DNA from: Stropharia rugosoannulata
Taxonomy: Eukaryota > Basidiomycota > Agaricomycetes > Agaricales > Strophariaceae
Direction: 5' to 3'
Assembly: GCA_028532985.1 (NCBI GenBank)
Contig: JANCIK010000006.1
Coordinates: forward strand, 1,922,001-1,986,000
DNA: 64,000 nucleotides
Shown here: piece by piece, positions 1 through 10,884 of the stretch
Layout: the number at the start of each line of letters is the position of its first letter
Numbering within the stretch: position 1 is the stretch's first letter
Made by a program: the position numbers and the translations under genes
The notes under the pieces: model-generated
Databases searched by the model: none
Seen by the model: the letters and a program-made list of their open reading frames with translations, nothing else
What the model was told of the DNA's origin: nothing

Positions 1-2029
1 CAGAACTTCCTATCCTCGAGGCTCTCATCAAGTAATTAAATGCTCTTTATCTCGTCTGCAGCGTACCTGATGCCATCTCCACCGCAGCATCCGGAACAGA
101 CTAACCGCTCTCAAGAAAGATCGCGGAGAATTCATTAAGGCCTCCGATGTTAACCAACAATATCAAGCGGTCGTAAAGCAAAGTGCGCACTTATGCCTTT
201 TGCTTAAAGTAGTCTACTTATAACCCGTCGTTCAGTCACAAAGTTAAATGATATCCGAAACGATAACACGGCCTATAACAACAGGCTCGATACCACCTTG
301 GCCGATGTCTTCAGTCTCCTCTCGCTCTTCTACCTTACCATCGGTAAGACCAGAGACGCACCCGCGACATATTGTCAGATCGCCTCTATGAGGGTCAGTG
401 GGTACATCCAATAGTTCGCCTGGCTCATGTCCTTCCGGAGTTACCGTCCACCAACGAGTTGAGGGTATGTCCTCCTGAAAGGAACGCCAGGACTCTTTTC
501 CCTCTTCCGATATGTTCTACATGTTAGTTTACTGATACTTATGTTCCGCAGCAAATCCTCAATCACATGAACGAGTCGGCTGTATATAATGAGACGGACC
601 TGGCTCCCTTTCACAGGCGTCTAACAGAGTTGCGCAACATTGTGCATCAGGATGGCGAACAGGCCAAACACCCCAGAGCGTTGACTAAACTTCTGGAGCG
701 TCAGCTGAACGAATGCGGTACGTGCTAATGCACGCTTGAATTTATCTTCTACAATCTCAACGGCCGACCTAGACGCTATTGTTAAACAACTCCAGGATTC
801 CTTAGCCGTTCTTTCTCCAGAACTTGTTCCTGTACATCAAAAACTCGTTACCGTACGGCGGCAACTCGTCGCACTTGCCGCCAAGGAAGGCTCGCACAAA
901 GCGGAGCTGAAGCCTCTTCAAGAAGAGTTGCGTCGAATTGATTCGTTGAGTACCTTCCCATTTCATGATGTCTGTTTCCGTTTTACCCGCGGAGCATGGC
1001 CGCTGTGTTGAACATATTGTTAATCTCCTTTGTCTCCTTCTCTTTTCAAATAGAACACGCGTGGATGGCAAATTCCTTGGACCAGGGGGAGTTATACCCG
1101 CTTCTCAGGCGATTTGCTCTTCTCTTCTCGAGGAATGCTTTGAGATCTGTCATGAAATAAAAGCGAATGAAGATTCGAAGAACGTAGCGTCTTCTCTGAA
1201 ACCCATTTACGATCGTCTTAGTGAAATACGATTCGAACTAGAGAACCTCGTCATGACCCACAGGTGGAGCTTACGTGAGACTGATCTTTGGAATTATTCC
1301 CTCAGTCTGCAAGAAATAGACAAGATGCGTGTGGACGGCAAATTTGTAGACTCTGAGGGAAACCGCCCGTCTGGACAATTCGTAAGCTCCTTTAAATGAT
1401 TTAAAAACGTCCAGCATTGGGTAACAGAAGCTTTTCTAGGTGCTCCTGTATCTTCTTCGACGGTGTTATGGACTCATATACAGACTGCTTTCGTCAAGTG
1501 AGCCAGTTTCTGAAGAGTTGATGCCAATCGTGAAGTCTTTCTTTTTCTTTACTGTTGATGTGCCCTCTGACGAATTTTCTGTCACGAAGGCCAATAAATT
1601 GACGACAGTGAAGAAATGTTTGAATGAAGTTCTGAAATACGGGGGACCGTTTAATCCTCGTGATTTATACCCCGTACGTTTGCAACCCTTGCTGGTATCG
1701 TAAGAAACGTATTGATAATTATGGTCAGTATCAGTTGGCTTTGTTCCAGATAGATTCGATGCGGAAGGATGGGCGCTTTATTGGCGTCGATGGCAACGTC
1801 CCAGAAGGACAAGGTATCATTAATGCCAATCTTAGTGAATGTCATGAATTGGTCGAGATGGTGAGCAAGTTTTGTTTAATCTTCTGCTCCCTTTCTCCCT
1901 TTATTATTTGCTGGTAACTGACACATTCACTTTCAGCTCAAGGAGTCAATGGACGAGGGAGAAACAGAGGAGGAAGAGGAAGAGGATTTCGATTACTCCG
2001 GATCAGAATCGGATGATCCAAGGCAATAA
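1..2029 (+). CDS. DUF2408-family protein (5' partial)
   Basis: Exons can be traced from the left edge (frame reading ELPILEALI, intron ending near 86, then IRNRLTALKKDRGEF) to a stop at 2027-2029. The 5' end lies outside the window. The diagnostic feature is a repeated block: a helical segment followed by [KR]VDGKF or RKDGRF and a Gly/Pro-rich turn. It occurs near 1055 (TRVDGKFLGPGG), 1327 (MRVDGKFVDSEGN) and 1759 (MRKDGRFIGVDGN). This repeat layout is what I know as fungal DUF2408. The C-terminus is very acidic (Glu/Asp run near 1950-2000) and ends SGSESDDPRQ. At least five short introns are visible. No enzyme motif, signal peptide or membrane segment is seen. Biochemical function is unknown. 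It is convergent with the chloride channel gene on the other strand, with about 305 bp between stops. Confidence 0.8.
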
Positions 2030-2334
2030 GCGAGGCTGCAGGCTTGGTGCAACAATGGACTAACTTGTGTCTCCACATACATTTTTTTGTTAGTTCCAAA
2101 ATTCGCTTATGGTAACACATCCCCCATCTGTCTTTCCACATCTCCCCTTAAAGTCCTTTCTGGTTTTACTGGCGTTGCATGTAATAATAGACTGAGGCTG
2201 CATAAATACATGTCGCATGGGGACCTCACCAGTTTTTCCTTGGTCAGTAGTGTGCCCGTTCGATGCATCCATAAAAATATTAATTTGATGGTAATTATGT
2301 TAGATATACGGTGTTCTGCGGAAGTAGGCATTGG
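2030..2334. other. Convergent 3' intergenic spacer
   Basis: Gap between two convergent stop codons. I see only AT-rich 3'-UTR-like sequence. The apparent ORFs here on both strands have no coding character. Confidence 0.5.
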
Positions 2335-5300
2335 TCATAGAGCTGTCATTTGCGCAGGGCATCGCTCAGATAGAGCAGAAGCATGGGGGAAGTCCCGAGT
2401 CAATAAATCGACTATGTCTCTTTTAGTTACCAGTCCTGTGAGCTTCCCCGCGTGTGTAAAAAGAACTTGTCGCAAGTTCTAAAACAAATATATTAGCATC
2501 TGCGAGAATAGGGTTAAGGCATGGACGCACTAGTTTCTGGAACATGTTGACAACAAGCTCTTGTGGGACCTCTTTTTTCAACTGAATAATTGAATCCTCG
2601 AGGGCGTTTGACAAATCAACGCGTTCGGTGGCATCCACCCGAAGACGATTTGCAGAGAAGGTACATTTCTTATTCTGCTCATCCTCTGTATCGTTGAGTT
2701 GTAACCGTTCTGCAAAGACTATGTCAGGAAGCGTATTGAGCTCAATACAGAAGATAAGCACCAAGCAAAGTATATAGTTCCTGTTTTGTGGCATAGCCCA
2801 CAAATTCTGTGTGGCTATCGATGACAGGGAATCCATGGAAGTCGTGCAGAGCCAGAAGCTCTTTCAACTCCCGCACCGTGGTAACACCGTCGCGGATTAC
2901 GACGACTTTAGATAGTGGCTTCATAAGGGTTGCCCCAGTTTCGCCATTGTCGCGATAGGTGGCTGGAGGAAGCCAGGGGTAGCGACGCATGGCGATCCAT
3001 GCGGAGTATATGCCTTCTTTACCTAAAGCGTCGCCGACCCATTTCGAGGTCATAACGCATATCATGATAGGCAAAACATGTGACAAAGCGCCAGTTAACT
3101 GGAATAAAGTCAGTTGATATGGACAATGTCGTATGAACTGAAAAATGCACCTCGAATAGAATAACAACAAGCGATACTGAAGAAGAAGGATGTTAGTAGC
3201 ATGCCCATCGAAAGGTCGAAGCACTGACTGGTCATTCGCGTAACCCCACCGAGCATCGCAGATGCTCCAATAACAGCATAGAATCCGGGAGATATACATC
3301 TCACAGATGGATCTGGTGGGCATGAAAGAAATATCCATGCTGTTGGATAAGCTCTGTATAAGCTTTGCCTAAAGAGCAAGAACAGGTCAGATGCCATGCG
3401 ATTATGGTGGTATTTAATTTACATTATGAGTCCCATTGCACGCCCAAGGCATGCCCCAATACCAATAGTTGGAAGGAATATACCGGCGGGTACCTATGTA
3501 ATGCAATGAGCTGAGCCAAATGCAGAGATTTGACGTACACACCATCATGCCAAATGTCCATGCAGTTAGTCCTATTTTGAGAATAGCTGTTAGGCATAAA
3601 AGAAATACGTTTTCTAGAGTAGCTGTTGGGCTAGACAATTTATCAGTTGGACGTAACGGAGTGGAGCAGTTTATCCCTCACTTGCAGAGACCATGATAGT
3701 CACCTTTGCTAGGATCGCACTCCTGGAAAAGATTGGCGACGAGCTCTGACGTTTGGACTCTGCAAATGCTAAGGACGAGTGGAGGTTATCGCAAAGTCAG
3801 TGACATTACCTTGCAAAGACAATCTAAAAAGAAATATCAATTAACAGTTTATATTCAGAAAGGACTGAAGCTACGTGCAAGATAGCTGGCAGCAGCCGTA
3901 ATTGCGCTTACGGAGACGACTTCAAGAACAGGCCAGTCGTTCAGGACACTGTTCCGTCGGTAGAGTGCGAGCTCAACATTCAATTTGATGAGAAGAGAAC
4001 CTAGAAGACCCTGTCGAACACAATTCATGATCATTTCCCGTCCAAAACAGCTTCCAACTTACTCCTATGACGCCAAGTGTTATCCAGGGAATCTATAAGG
4101 GAAGATAAGCAAGCATTCTTGGACGTCAGATTTAATTGATAGCAATGCCTACCAGTTCAAACGCTCGCCAGGTGTCGGAGACAAATGTTACCTGAACTAC
4201 GTCAGGGAGATACTTGATAGTATAAAGCTAGACTTACTTGGAAAAGAACCAATTTAGCTGTTCCAAAAGGATTGACCCATTGTAAAGACACGGCAGCAAC
4301 GGCAGATGCGACAAAACCTCTCCACATAACATCAGATTCATTTGCAAACGTGTCAAGTTCTTAGCAAATATGACGGTAAGCATAATGTTTTGTATGGTAC
4401 CTGGCTAACCTGCTTACCTTCAAGTCCAAATAAGACACCTCCAAGTGGACTGCCGAACGCAACAGAAACACCCGCGGCTGCAGCCGCGGCTAATACTCTG
4501 CGTTTCTGAGCTGGTTCAATGTACAATCAGTATGGAGGCGAGCTAGCGATACAGGCCGATAGCATACCTTCGTTGTGCCGAAACTCTTTGAAAAATCGCG
4601 ATAGTAAATATGCCATGCAGCAAGCAACATGAACCAATGGTCCCTGTCTCATGTCAAGTGTGTATACTGTGTTTTAAAAACTTCTGTTTCATTCACCTCT
4701 TTCCCTAGCGATAAACCAGAAGCTACTGATAGCGCCAGACCAAGGGCCTTGATAAGAAGAGTCCACGGTGAAAAGAAGGAGTCGAAAACATAGCCACCAA
4801 GAATCTGAAGTTGATTAGAACTACGTCTCTACAAAAGAAAGCGTCTCGCGCACAGCTTTGATTTCAGGAACTGTGTATTTCCAAAACAAAAAAGAGGAAA
4901 TTAATGTTTGCAACAAGTAACAACGGGGAAAACCACACTGACTTCCTGTATGAAACGCACTGGTTATGCAACGATGAATAACATCTGCCAATTGAATATA
5001 TAACACAAGCTTACTGGGGAGCGTATGTCACCACAAGGAAGGCTGCACTTCCCGCAAAAGCAATCTGTAACAATACAATTAGCTGAGAGATGAAGTGCTT
5101 CGGCATATACGTACTGCCAGTATTACATAGACAGAAGCCTGTAAGAGGGAGTGTCCAAATATTGACTTTATACGCAGATAATCCGCCCAGTTTTGCCAGT
5201 CTTCACATAGTTCTCCCGCTGTAGTAGAGCGTTTACGACTGAAAGTAGTTAAACAAGCTGACTGACATACGGTCCAAGCCTGTACAGCATGCGTTCGAAT

Positions 5301-5707
5301 TGTAGAAGAAACCATACGAGCATCTTCCTTCTCGCAGGTCAGACAACCTTTTACTTTACATTATTGCTCTGGATTTATCTTGACGGGTAGTTAACGCACC
5401 ACTTAACAAGGACATCCAGCCACGCTCCAGCGATGCCAATGCCTATCCCTGTCATTATCACGATAAACCATAGGCGCGCAGACTCCAAGGCAGGTAGAAG
5501 TATCCCGCGGACTCCTGCTTGTGACTGCAATGCGTGGTTTCGCTCGCGCTCTAGTCCTTCTTCGTGTAGCCAGTCTATAGTATTTCCGTCCTTATACTTC
5601 GCCGACCGCCGGTAGGGAATAGGGATTCGACCATCCTCGGTAAGTTCATATTCGTCCTCTGGGTAAATTATATCATCGTCTCTCGTGTGGCGATATCCAG
5701 TGGGCAT
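2335..5707 (-). CDS. CLC-family voltage-gated chloride channel/exchanger with CBS domains
   Basis: Multi-exon minus-strand gene; ATG at 5705-5707, stop at 2335-2337 after the second CBS domain. An N-terminal cytosolic region ([19 protein letters not shown]) precedes the first membrane helix. Family signatures seen: (G)IPEIKA near 4870-4940; [16 protein letters not shown] near 4640-4720, with the gating glutamate at 4697-4699 just before an intron; and [15 protein letters not shown] near 3430-3490, matching GxFxPxxxxGAxxGR. The C-terminus has two CBS domains ([19 protein letters not shown], then [14 protein letters not shown]). CLC proteins of this kind acidify or set chloride in Golgi, endosome or vacuole (GEF1-like in yeast); localisation here is inferred. 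GKEGP with Glu retained is compatible with either channel or proton exchange. The first selectivity motif appears altered (see findings). The start lies 334 bp from the divergent MED4 start. Confidence 0.9.
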
Positions 5708-5815
5708 CTCAGCAAGTCATAAGGTAAGGTGAAATAGAGCACAGCTTTAATTTAGCTGCGCTTATCAAGCGCTTATGGGTTTGCTGTGTATGTTCCAAGT
5801 AATGCTTAACCAGCC

Positions 5816-6007
5816 ATGCAATTATTTGGTATTAATGATTTAGCCAAACAATGCGCCAACTTCAAGCTCTCCTCAAACTTGTTAGAATGTCTATCTACAA
5901 GCGATCCTTTCTGTTTGCAGTCGTTAAGACTTGATGAAGCTCAATACGAGCAATTATCAACCATAATTCACAAAGCCACCTTACCTGACAGTTCACTACA
6001 CAGTTAA
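5816..6007 (+). CDS. Small ORF upstream of MED4 (uORF or tiny gene)
   Basis: A 63-codon uninterrupted frame starting MQLFGINDLAKQ and ending LPDSSLHS, lying 34 bp before the MED4 start on the same strand. Composition looks protein-like, with a balanced mix of hydrophobic, acidic and polar residues, but I recognise no domain. It could be a long upstream ORF in the MED4 leader, an independent microprotein, or chance. No splice arrangement that I tried joins it in frame to MED4. Confidence 0.3.
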   Translation: MQLFGINDLAKQCANFKLSSNLLECLSTSDPFCLQSLRLDEAQYEQLSTIIHKATLPDSSLHS

Positions 6008-6041
6008 TACACGGTGCCCTATGCTTGAGGCGCCTGAAAGC

Positions 6042-6899
6042 AATGTCACAACTTTCGAGGCAAACACCAGCACCGCTACTCGCCCCAACTATGGTGGAAG
6101 CTGAACTGGAGCATTCGCTTACTGCTACTCTTGTAGCTCCATTGAATGAACTGCAGTCCCTATCTCAAACTCTATTTTTGGCGCTTTCCCCCCCGCAAAC
6201 CAAGCCTCCGCCAATGCCCCCAGTGACAGCTTTGCTGGATTGCGATAGAGCTCTAGCGTCTGCAATTAGCCTAGCGCATGTTCACCAGCTCAAACAGCGC
6301 AGAATCGACGCACTAGAGGCAGAAATTCTCGATCTTGATGCACAATGGAGACAGATATGTGTAGAGCTTGCAGCAGGCAAAACTGAATTGGAAGAGATAA
6401 TAGAAGAAGGAGAAGTACACATCAAGGCGATAGATCAGGCTAAGAAAGGTATGTGCACCCAAATCAACTCTTGGAGGAAAGGCCTTTGCTCATTGATCGA
6501 CCGTTCAGCATCTATACCATATCCCGAACTACTCGCATACGCGCAAAGTCTTAGTGCTTTCACTTCTGCACCTCCAAATATGCCCGATCTCACACTTCCA
6601 GGGCAACCGCCACCTCCGCTGTTCTTTCCGCCGTTTCCAAACGAAGAGAAAATGCGTCGTGGTCGGCTCAACGCAGAAGCACCTCTTGGCTTATTGGGCG
6701 AGACACATTCCGTGGGTAAACGTGAGAGTCGCCCCCCTATTTTCCCAAGTACATACTTACACCTTTGACAGCACCCACTGTTTCCCCTCAACCTGAAGCA
6801 ACCCAGCACATTCCCGGTGCAAATCCTTACCGACAAGACCATCGCGCGCCTCCTGCCCAATTTTTCGATTTGGATTTAGATCTAAATCCGGATCTATAA
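6042..6899 (+). CDS. MED4: Mediator complex subunit 4
   Basis: The start chosen is ATG at 6042 (MSQLSRQTPAPLLAP); a longer open frame begins at 6025 without an ATG. The N-terminal half has helices and a coiled coil (residues ~80-130: AEILDLDAQWRQI, then TELEEIIEEGEVHIKAIDQA). Next comes the family hallmark: an Ile-Pro-Tyr-Pro-Glu-Leu-Leu-Ala-Tyr-Ala segment followed by S..T.APPN and the PFPNEEKMRRGRLN motif. One short intron (about 6717-6770) separates the last exon, which ends DLDLDLNPDL before the stop at 6897-6899. MED4 sits at the junction of the Mediator middle module and helps relay activator signals to RNA polymerase II. Length of about 260 residues is normal. It is divergent from the CLC gene. 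Confidence 0.9.
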
Positions 6900-7068
6900 C
6901 GTTACTTGCTATACGAGTAGTACATCATAATCGAGCACGTCCCACTTGCTCTAATACCCTATAATACCCTATATTAACATAATAACCCCCCATACTTCGT
7001 GATGTGATCCATGTAAAATGTCGAGAAGTTAACTGATTGCCTAAACGTCAATATCCTATGAACCCCTC

Positions 7069-7760
7069 CTATCGAGTCTTTGACAGTTCTTTGAGCTTTC
7101 GAATCCGAGCAGCAATGCTCAATCCACCGGCTAATTTGGAGGCCTCTGGTAGGACGGGTGGCTTTGGTTTGAGTTTGACATATTGAGTTGAATATTCCTC
7201 GAGCTGCTGTCTGAATCCAGAATTAGGACAGACAATTCCGCGTATTGACTGTACATGTTCTATACATTGAATAGCTGTCTTATCTGTTGTTGCCACGAGG
7301 TATGCACAAACGACGGTCGCGCTTCTACTAATCCCTTGCATGCAATGCACCTACAGGTAACCAAGTTACCAACAGTGTCATTATTTTAGATTTTTGTGTC
7401 ATAGGTGCTCACCAGAACTTTATTCGTCTCATTATCTGCCAGAGCTTTGCCTATCCAAGCTGTTGTTTCATCCAAATGTCGCATAATATTGGCTTCAGGT
7501 AGGTCCGCTATGGCTATGTGCAACCGGTTCTCTGATTTGATGATATCTGGAATAGTCACAGGAATTTCTATGACGCTGATAACATGTGTAATGCCGTGCT
7601 GCTGGAGCTTCTCAGCGTCTGTGGCGGTGTAATAATCAGAGAGATAGAGTCGAGGAGTGATTCTGCTCGCAAGACGCCCGAATCCAGAATTGCGAGGAGC
7701 TGGGGAAGGCTTTACAACTGCTAGGGCCTTATCCCAGTTCTGAGCGGGGAATGAGAGCAT
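7069..7760 (-). CDS. Dual-specificity protein phosphatase
   Basis: Two exons on the minus strand, with an intron between the codons for KVL and VHC (about 7350-7412). Residues ~30-50 read ITPRLYLSDYYTATDAEKL, the usual DUSP start (I...LYLG...A). After HGITHVISVIE comes the general-acid region (HIAIADLPEANI). The catalytic P-loop is VHCMQGISRSAT, fitting HCx5R with Cys and Arg intact. The protein is about 210 residues, so essentially a bare catalytic domain, with a short basic tail (ARIRKLKELSKTR). It should dephosphorylate phospho-Ser/Thr and phospho-Tyr; the substrate cannot be told. There is no targeting signal. It is divergent from a small hypothetical gene starting about 120 bp away. Confidence 0.9.
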
Positions 7761-7881
7761 AGCAAAGAGAGACGGATCCAGTACGTGAGAGCTTTCAACT
7801 ATTATCAGCAGAAGGGCATGAAGAGCCAGTTTACGCCCGCAACATGGACATAAGGAGAGAGCGCGAGACTATATTTAGGCG

Positions 7882-8393
7882 ATGGACTGTTGGACTTGCC
7901 AAGTCATTTTGATCGTGATCGATACCGGAGACGGAAGCAACGGGACAATTCCGGTCGAACCGGTCCCTTGCTTGTCATTATTTGGTGCAGACGACACCGT
8001 CCTCCAATCAATATGATTTTCCGTGACCACGCCGCGTTTCCACAGCCCAGTGAGCTTGCGCCTCCATCCTCTTCGTGAGTATCTCCTACACTGTCTCAAC
8101 ATGTATTCAAACTGGGCAAACAGCAAATGCGCGCGACGAATCCATGCCTAATACGCATAGTGCAACAAAGCCAACTCAAAGTTAAGAAGACAAAAATCTA
8201 TGGCGCCCCCCGCAAGCAAAGCGAGGAAAGGAACCAGCCGACCATAATGGACATGCTTTTCAAGCAGCGCAAGGAGGCGGGTGACGCGTGGCCTGCAAAC
8301 ATACGGCTGGAACCCCAGTTGAAGAAGTCTGTCTTCAAGGACGTGCAGCCGCAGCTCCGAACTGTGTTGAAGGCCATGACGAAGGAACGCTAA
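7882..8393 (+). CDS. Small hypothetical protein (exon structure uncertain)
   Basis: An ATG at 7882 opens a 44-codon frame (MDCWTCQVILIVIDTGDG...). A well-formed intron is visible at about 8076-8124 (GTGAGT...CAACAT...ACAG). The last exon reads in the frame of 8127-8393 with a basic, helix-forming sequence (KVKKTKIYGAPRKQSEER, then MDMLFKQRKEAGD, ending LKAMTKER). I cannot find a clean in-frame join of the first segment to this exon, so the start and middle are provisional. No family recognised. The basic charge would suit a nucleic-acid-binding or nuclear protein, but that is only inference. Confidence 0.35.
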
Positions 8394-8806
8394 AAGGTGG
8401 AGCTTCCGCCATTCCGCTATACCCGCAACGGCCAAACGGAAATCCAATAGGTTGAAGGACGATTGTTCTCCGGGCAAGGCTGAACTTCTCGTTGGGACCC
8501 CCGTACCTGCCCCCTCACTAGGTGGAGCACAATTCTAGCGACCACGACATCCTGCACTGCAAGTCTGCACCAGTTCGACCAGTTTTAATGTATTATACGT
8601 CTACCAATAAACATTCATGCTTAATCATATAGAACGCGTGGAACCGATGTAAGCAACGAAGCGGGCTTCTTGTCAGTTTGTTTATCGAACACAACTGTCT
8701 ATTCTTAACCAAGGAATGCCCACCCCGCATGCGGAGCGCTGGACGCATTGTCTCATTTTTCTCCCACCTGCGTGTTGTTCTCTTCTTTGACCACTGCATA
8801 CGCCTC
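8394..8806. other. Intergenic region before PS decarboxylase gene
   Basis: No supported gene. The region contains the 3' flank of the small hypothetical gene and the promoter of the decarboxylase gene, with a CT-rich stretch at about 8755-8800 directly upstream of the ATG. The overlapping ORFs on both strands look like chance. Confidence 0.4.
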
Positions 8807-10555
8807 ATGGGTTGCTTCCAAAGTCGCCCAGCCGCCAACGGTATAGAAAAGCCTTCTACATCTGCTGACCCTTCGCCCTTCAAGCCGAGGGAGGTCATGA
8901 CGCGCGACAGCTTTCCTGGCGTGAGCCATGAAGTCGTTGCGAAGGCTCTCTCTTCGCTGGTCACCAACTCTGAAGAAAACCCAAATGTCGCACACAACAT
9001 CCATGCACCGATGTCTTCCGTAGGCCAGCTGAGCTGGATACATGAATTGATACCTGGCATTGAGCGCATCGCGGTGGAGTACCACTGTGGGAACTATTTT
9101 GCAGTACGGGGTTCGACCGAGCAGTTCTTCGAGCCAATGCCAATCTACGCGCGGTGAGTGCTTTTGTTATAAGTTGAATCGGGTATAACAACGACCGGGA
9201 TCCCACTCAACAAGTATTGGGATGCATCTACTGTTTTATGGGAAAGAGCAAATCAAACTGCTGGGGAATAAACGAGTGGAGGACATACTGCGCGAAGAGT
9301 CTATTAAAGTGCGTACTGATTGAAAATGACAGCAATTGACGTTCAGTATTTAATTGATATATTGACGGGAATGCGTAATATTTAGCAAGGTGTTATTTAT
9401 GATGACCCGAAATCTGTTCATGCTATACCTCATTTTGTGAAGACATATGCAATAAAGACAGACGAACTTCTGCAACCGGATGTCACGAAGTATGGCTGTT
9501 TCAATGAATTCTTCTTCAGGTGTATACACGTGCTACTAGTTTAGCGTATGAACCGCTAACCTTGATGTTACGATAGGAACCTGAAGCCAGGTGCACGTCC
9601 AGTTCAAGATGCTGATAAGAAAGGTATTTGTAGTGCCGCAGATTGCAGGTTAACGGTGTACACGTCAGTTGACCTTGCAAAGTCATTCTGGTGAGCGTAG
9701 AACTTGATTAACAGATATTTCATAGAGTTTATGCATTCGTAGGATTAAAGGGCAAGGGTTCGATATCCCGAACCTGCTCAACATTCCAAGAGACTCAGAA
9801 CGATTGAAGCCATTCCAAGATGCAAGTCTTGCTGTCTTTCGCCTCGCGCCGGCGGACTACCACCGCTTCCATAGCCCGGTAGATTGCGAAGTAGGTGATA
9901 TAGAGCGTGTAGAAGGAAACTATTACACCGGTATGTGCACATCTCGCATCAGTCTAGCCATAAGCGCTGATTCAGTTTCCTCGTGTTGTGATCCGCTAGT
10001 GAATCCCGAGGCTGTCAATGAGCCCGGCTTCGATGTCTTCACGGCCAACACGCGGTCCATTCTCTACTTGAAGCACAAGCCAACAGGTCAGCTCATCGCC
10101 TTTGTTGCTATCGGAGCGCTACTGGTAGGAAGCATTCGATGGACAGGGGGAGAAACCAAGGGCGCATCCCTAAACAGAGGCGATGAACTTGGGTGCGTAT
10201 TTCTCCTGTCGTTTTGAGTAGTTCGGTAGTTTGGATTGCTTCACATCGATCAGGTATTTTGCATACGGAGGGAGTACGGTTGTCGTCCTATTCCCGAAGG
10301 GACTAGTAGAGCAGGTGGTTCATCTTTGTGCAGCCTGTTAATACTGACGCAAAGACTTGCAGATTTGATGAAGATCTGGTTGCCAATTCGCAAAAGCCCA
10401 TCGAGACACTGGTGAAGGTAGGTCTATTTTCTACTCTGACGTCGGGCCTCGGCGCGGGGATCGGCAAGGTGACCTATTGGTTGATTACAGGTCGGGAATT
10501 CGATTGGGAGGGTGAGAGTGATGGAAAATTGAGGCGGCTGGTTTTCTTGCTATAG
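8807..10555 (+). CDS. Phosphatidylserine decarboxylase proenzyme (pyruvoyl-dependent)
   Basis: Starts at ATG 8807 (MGCFQSRPAANG) and runs through about seven short introns to the stop at 10553-10555. Recognisable PSD blocks in order: KYGCFNEFFFRNLKPGARP, ADCRLTVYTSVD, FRLAPADYHRFHSPVDCEV (with the HxxxH pair), IAFVAIGALLVGSI, and the auto-cleavage site YGGSTVVVLFPKG. The GGST codons are at 10267-10278; Ser becomes the pyruvoyl group, as in the G-G-S-T site of yeast Psd2. The enzyme converts phosphatidylserine to phosphatidylethanolamine. There is no mitochondrial presequence; instead the N-terminus has a Gly-2/Cys-3/Ser-6 arrangement suiting N-myristoylation and palmitoylation. The canonical cleavage serine and His pair argue against the tryptophan-decarboxylase PsiD subgroup, which lacks the usual motif. 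The last ~25 residues after VKVG are uncertain because another intron is possible there. Confidence 0.88.
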
Positions 10556-10884
10556 TTTACCTACAGACGAACATACATACGAGCTGTTGCGGTGCTATAT
10601 ATGTTTGAGTTGGTGTGAATGGGGGAATGCCATCTGATGACTGAGTGTTATGCATCTGCAGTATGTGCAGTCGGAGAGAGTATGTTCCGCAGGCGTGCGG
10701 AGAGAAGGAGCACATAGCGCGCAGAGATCTGGCGAACGCAGGCTGAGATGATGAAGCTGCCGAGCAAGTGTATAGAGCGGCGAGACGAGACGATGGATGT
10801 GGGAGCCTAACAGATGAAAACTCTGTTGTGGGCCGGTTGGGTGGAGTGCTTGCACGCGGCGCCTGCTCTTCCCGCCACTCCGCC
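10556..10884. promoter_or_regulatory. Promoter/leader region of the Rho-GEF gene
   Basis: Spacer between the decarboxylase stop and the Rho-GEF ATG at 10885. A frame in phase with the GEF extends upstream to 10768 but is Arg/Cys-rich and unlike the protein after 10885, so I treat it as 5' UTR. No TATA box stands out. Confidence 0.4.

Noticed and set aside
8200..8290. Possible PCNA-binding (PIP-box-like) motif QPTIMDML in the small hypothetical protein
   Set aside because: The two required aromatic residues are missing, so it does not fit the PIP consensus.
8148..8477. Minus-strand ORF of 109 codons
   Set aside because: Exactly antisense to the more coding-like small plus-strand exon; Leu/Arg/His-rich shadow with no domain.
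8807..10555. PsiD-type tryptophan decarboxylase, which would suggest a psilocybin-type cluster
   Set aside because: The canonical GGST cleavage site and lipid-PSD motifs are present, and no kinase, methyltransferase or P450 gene lies nearby.
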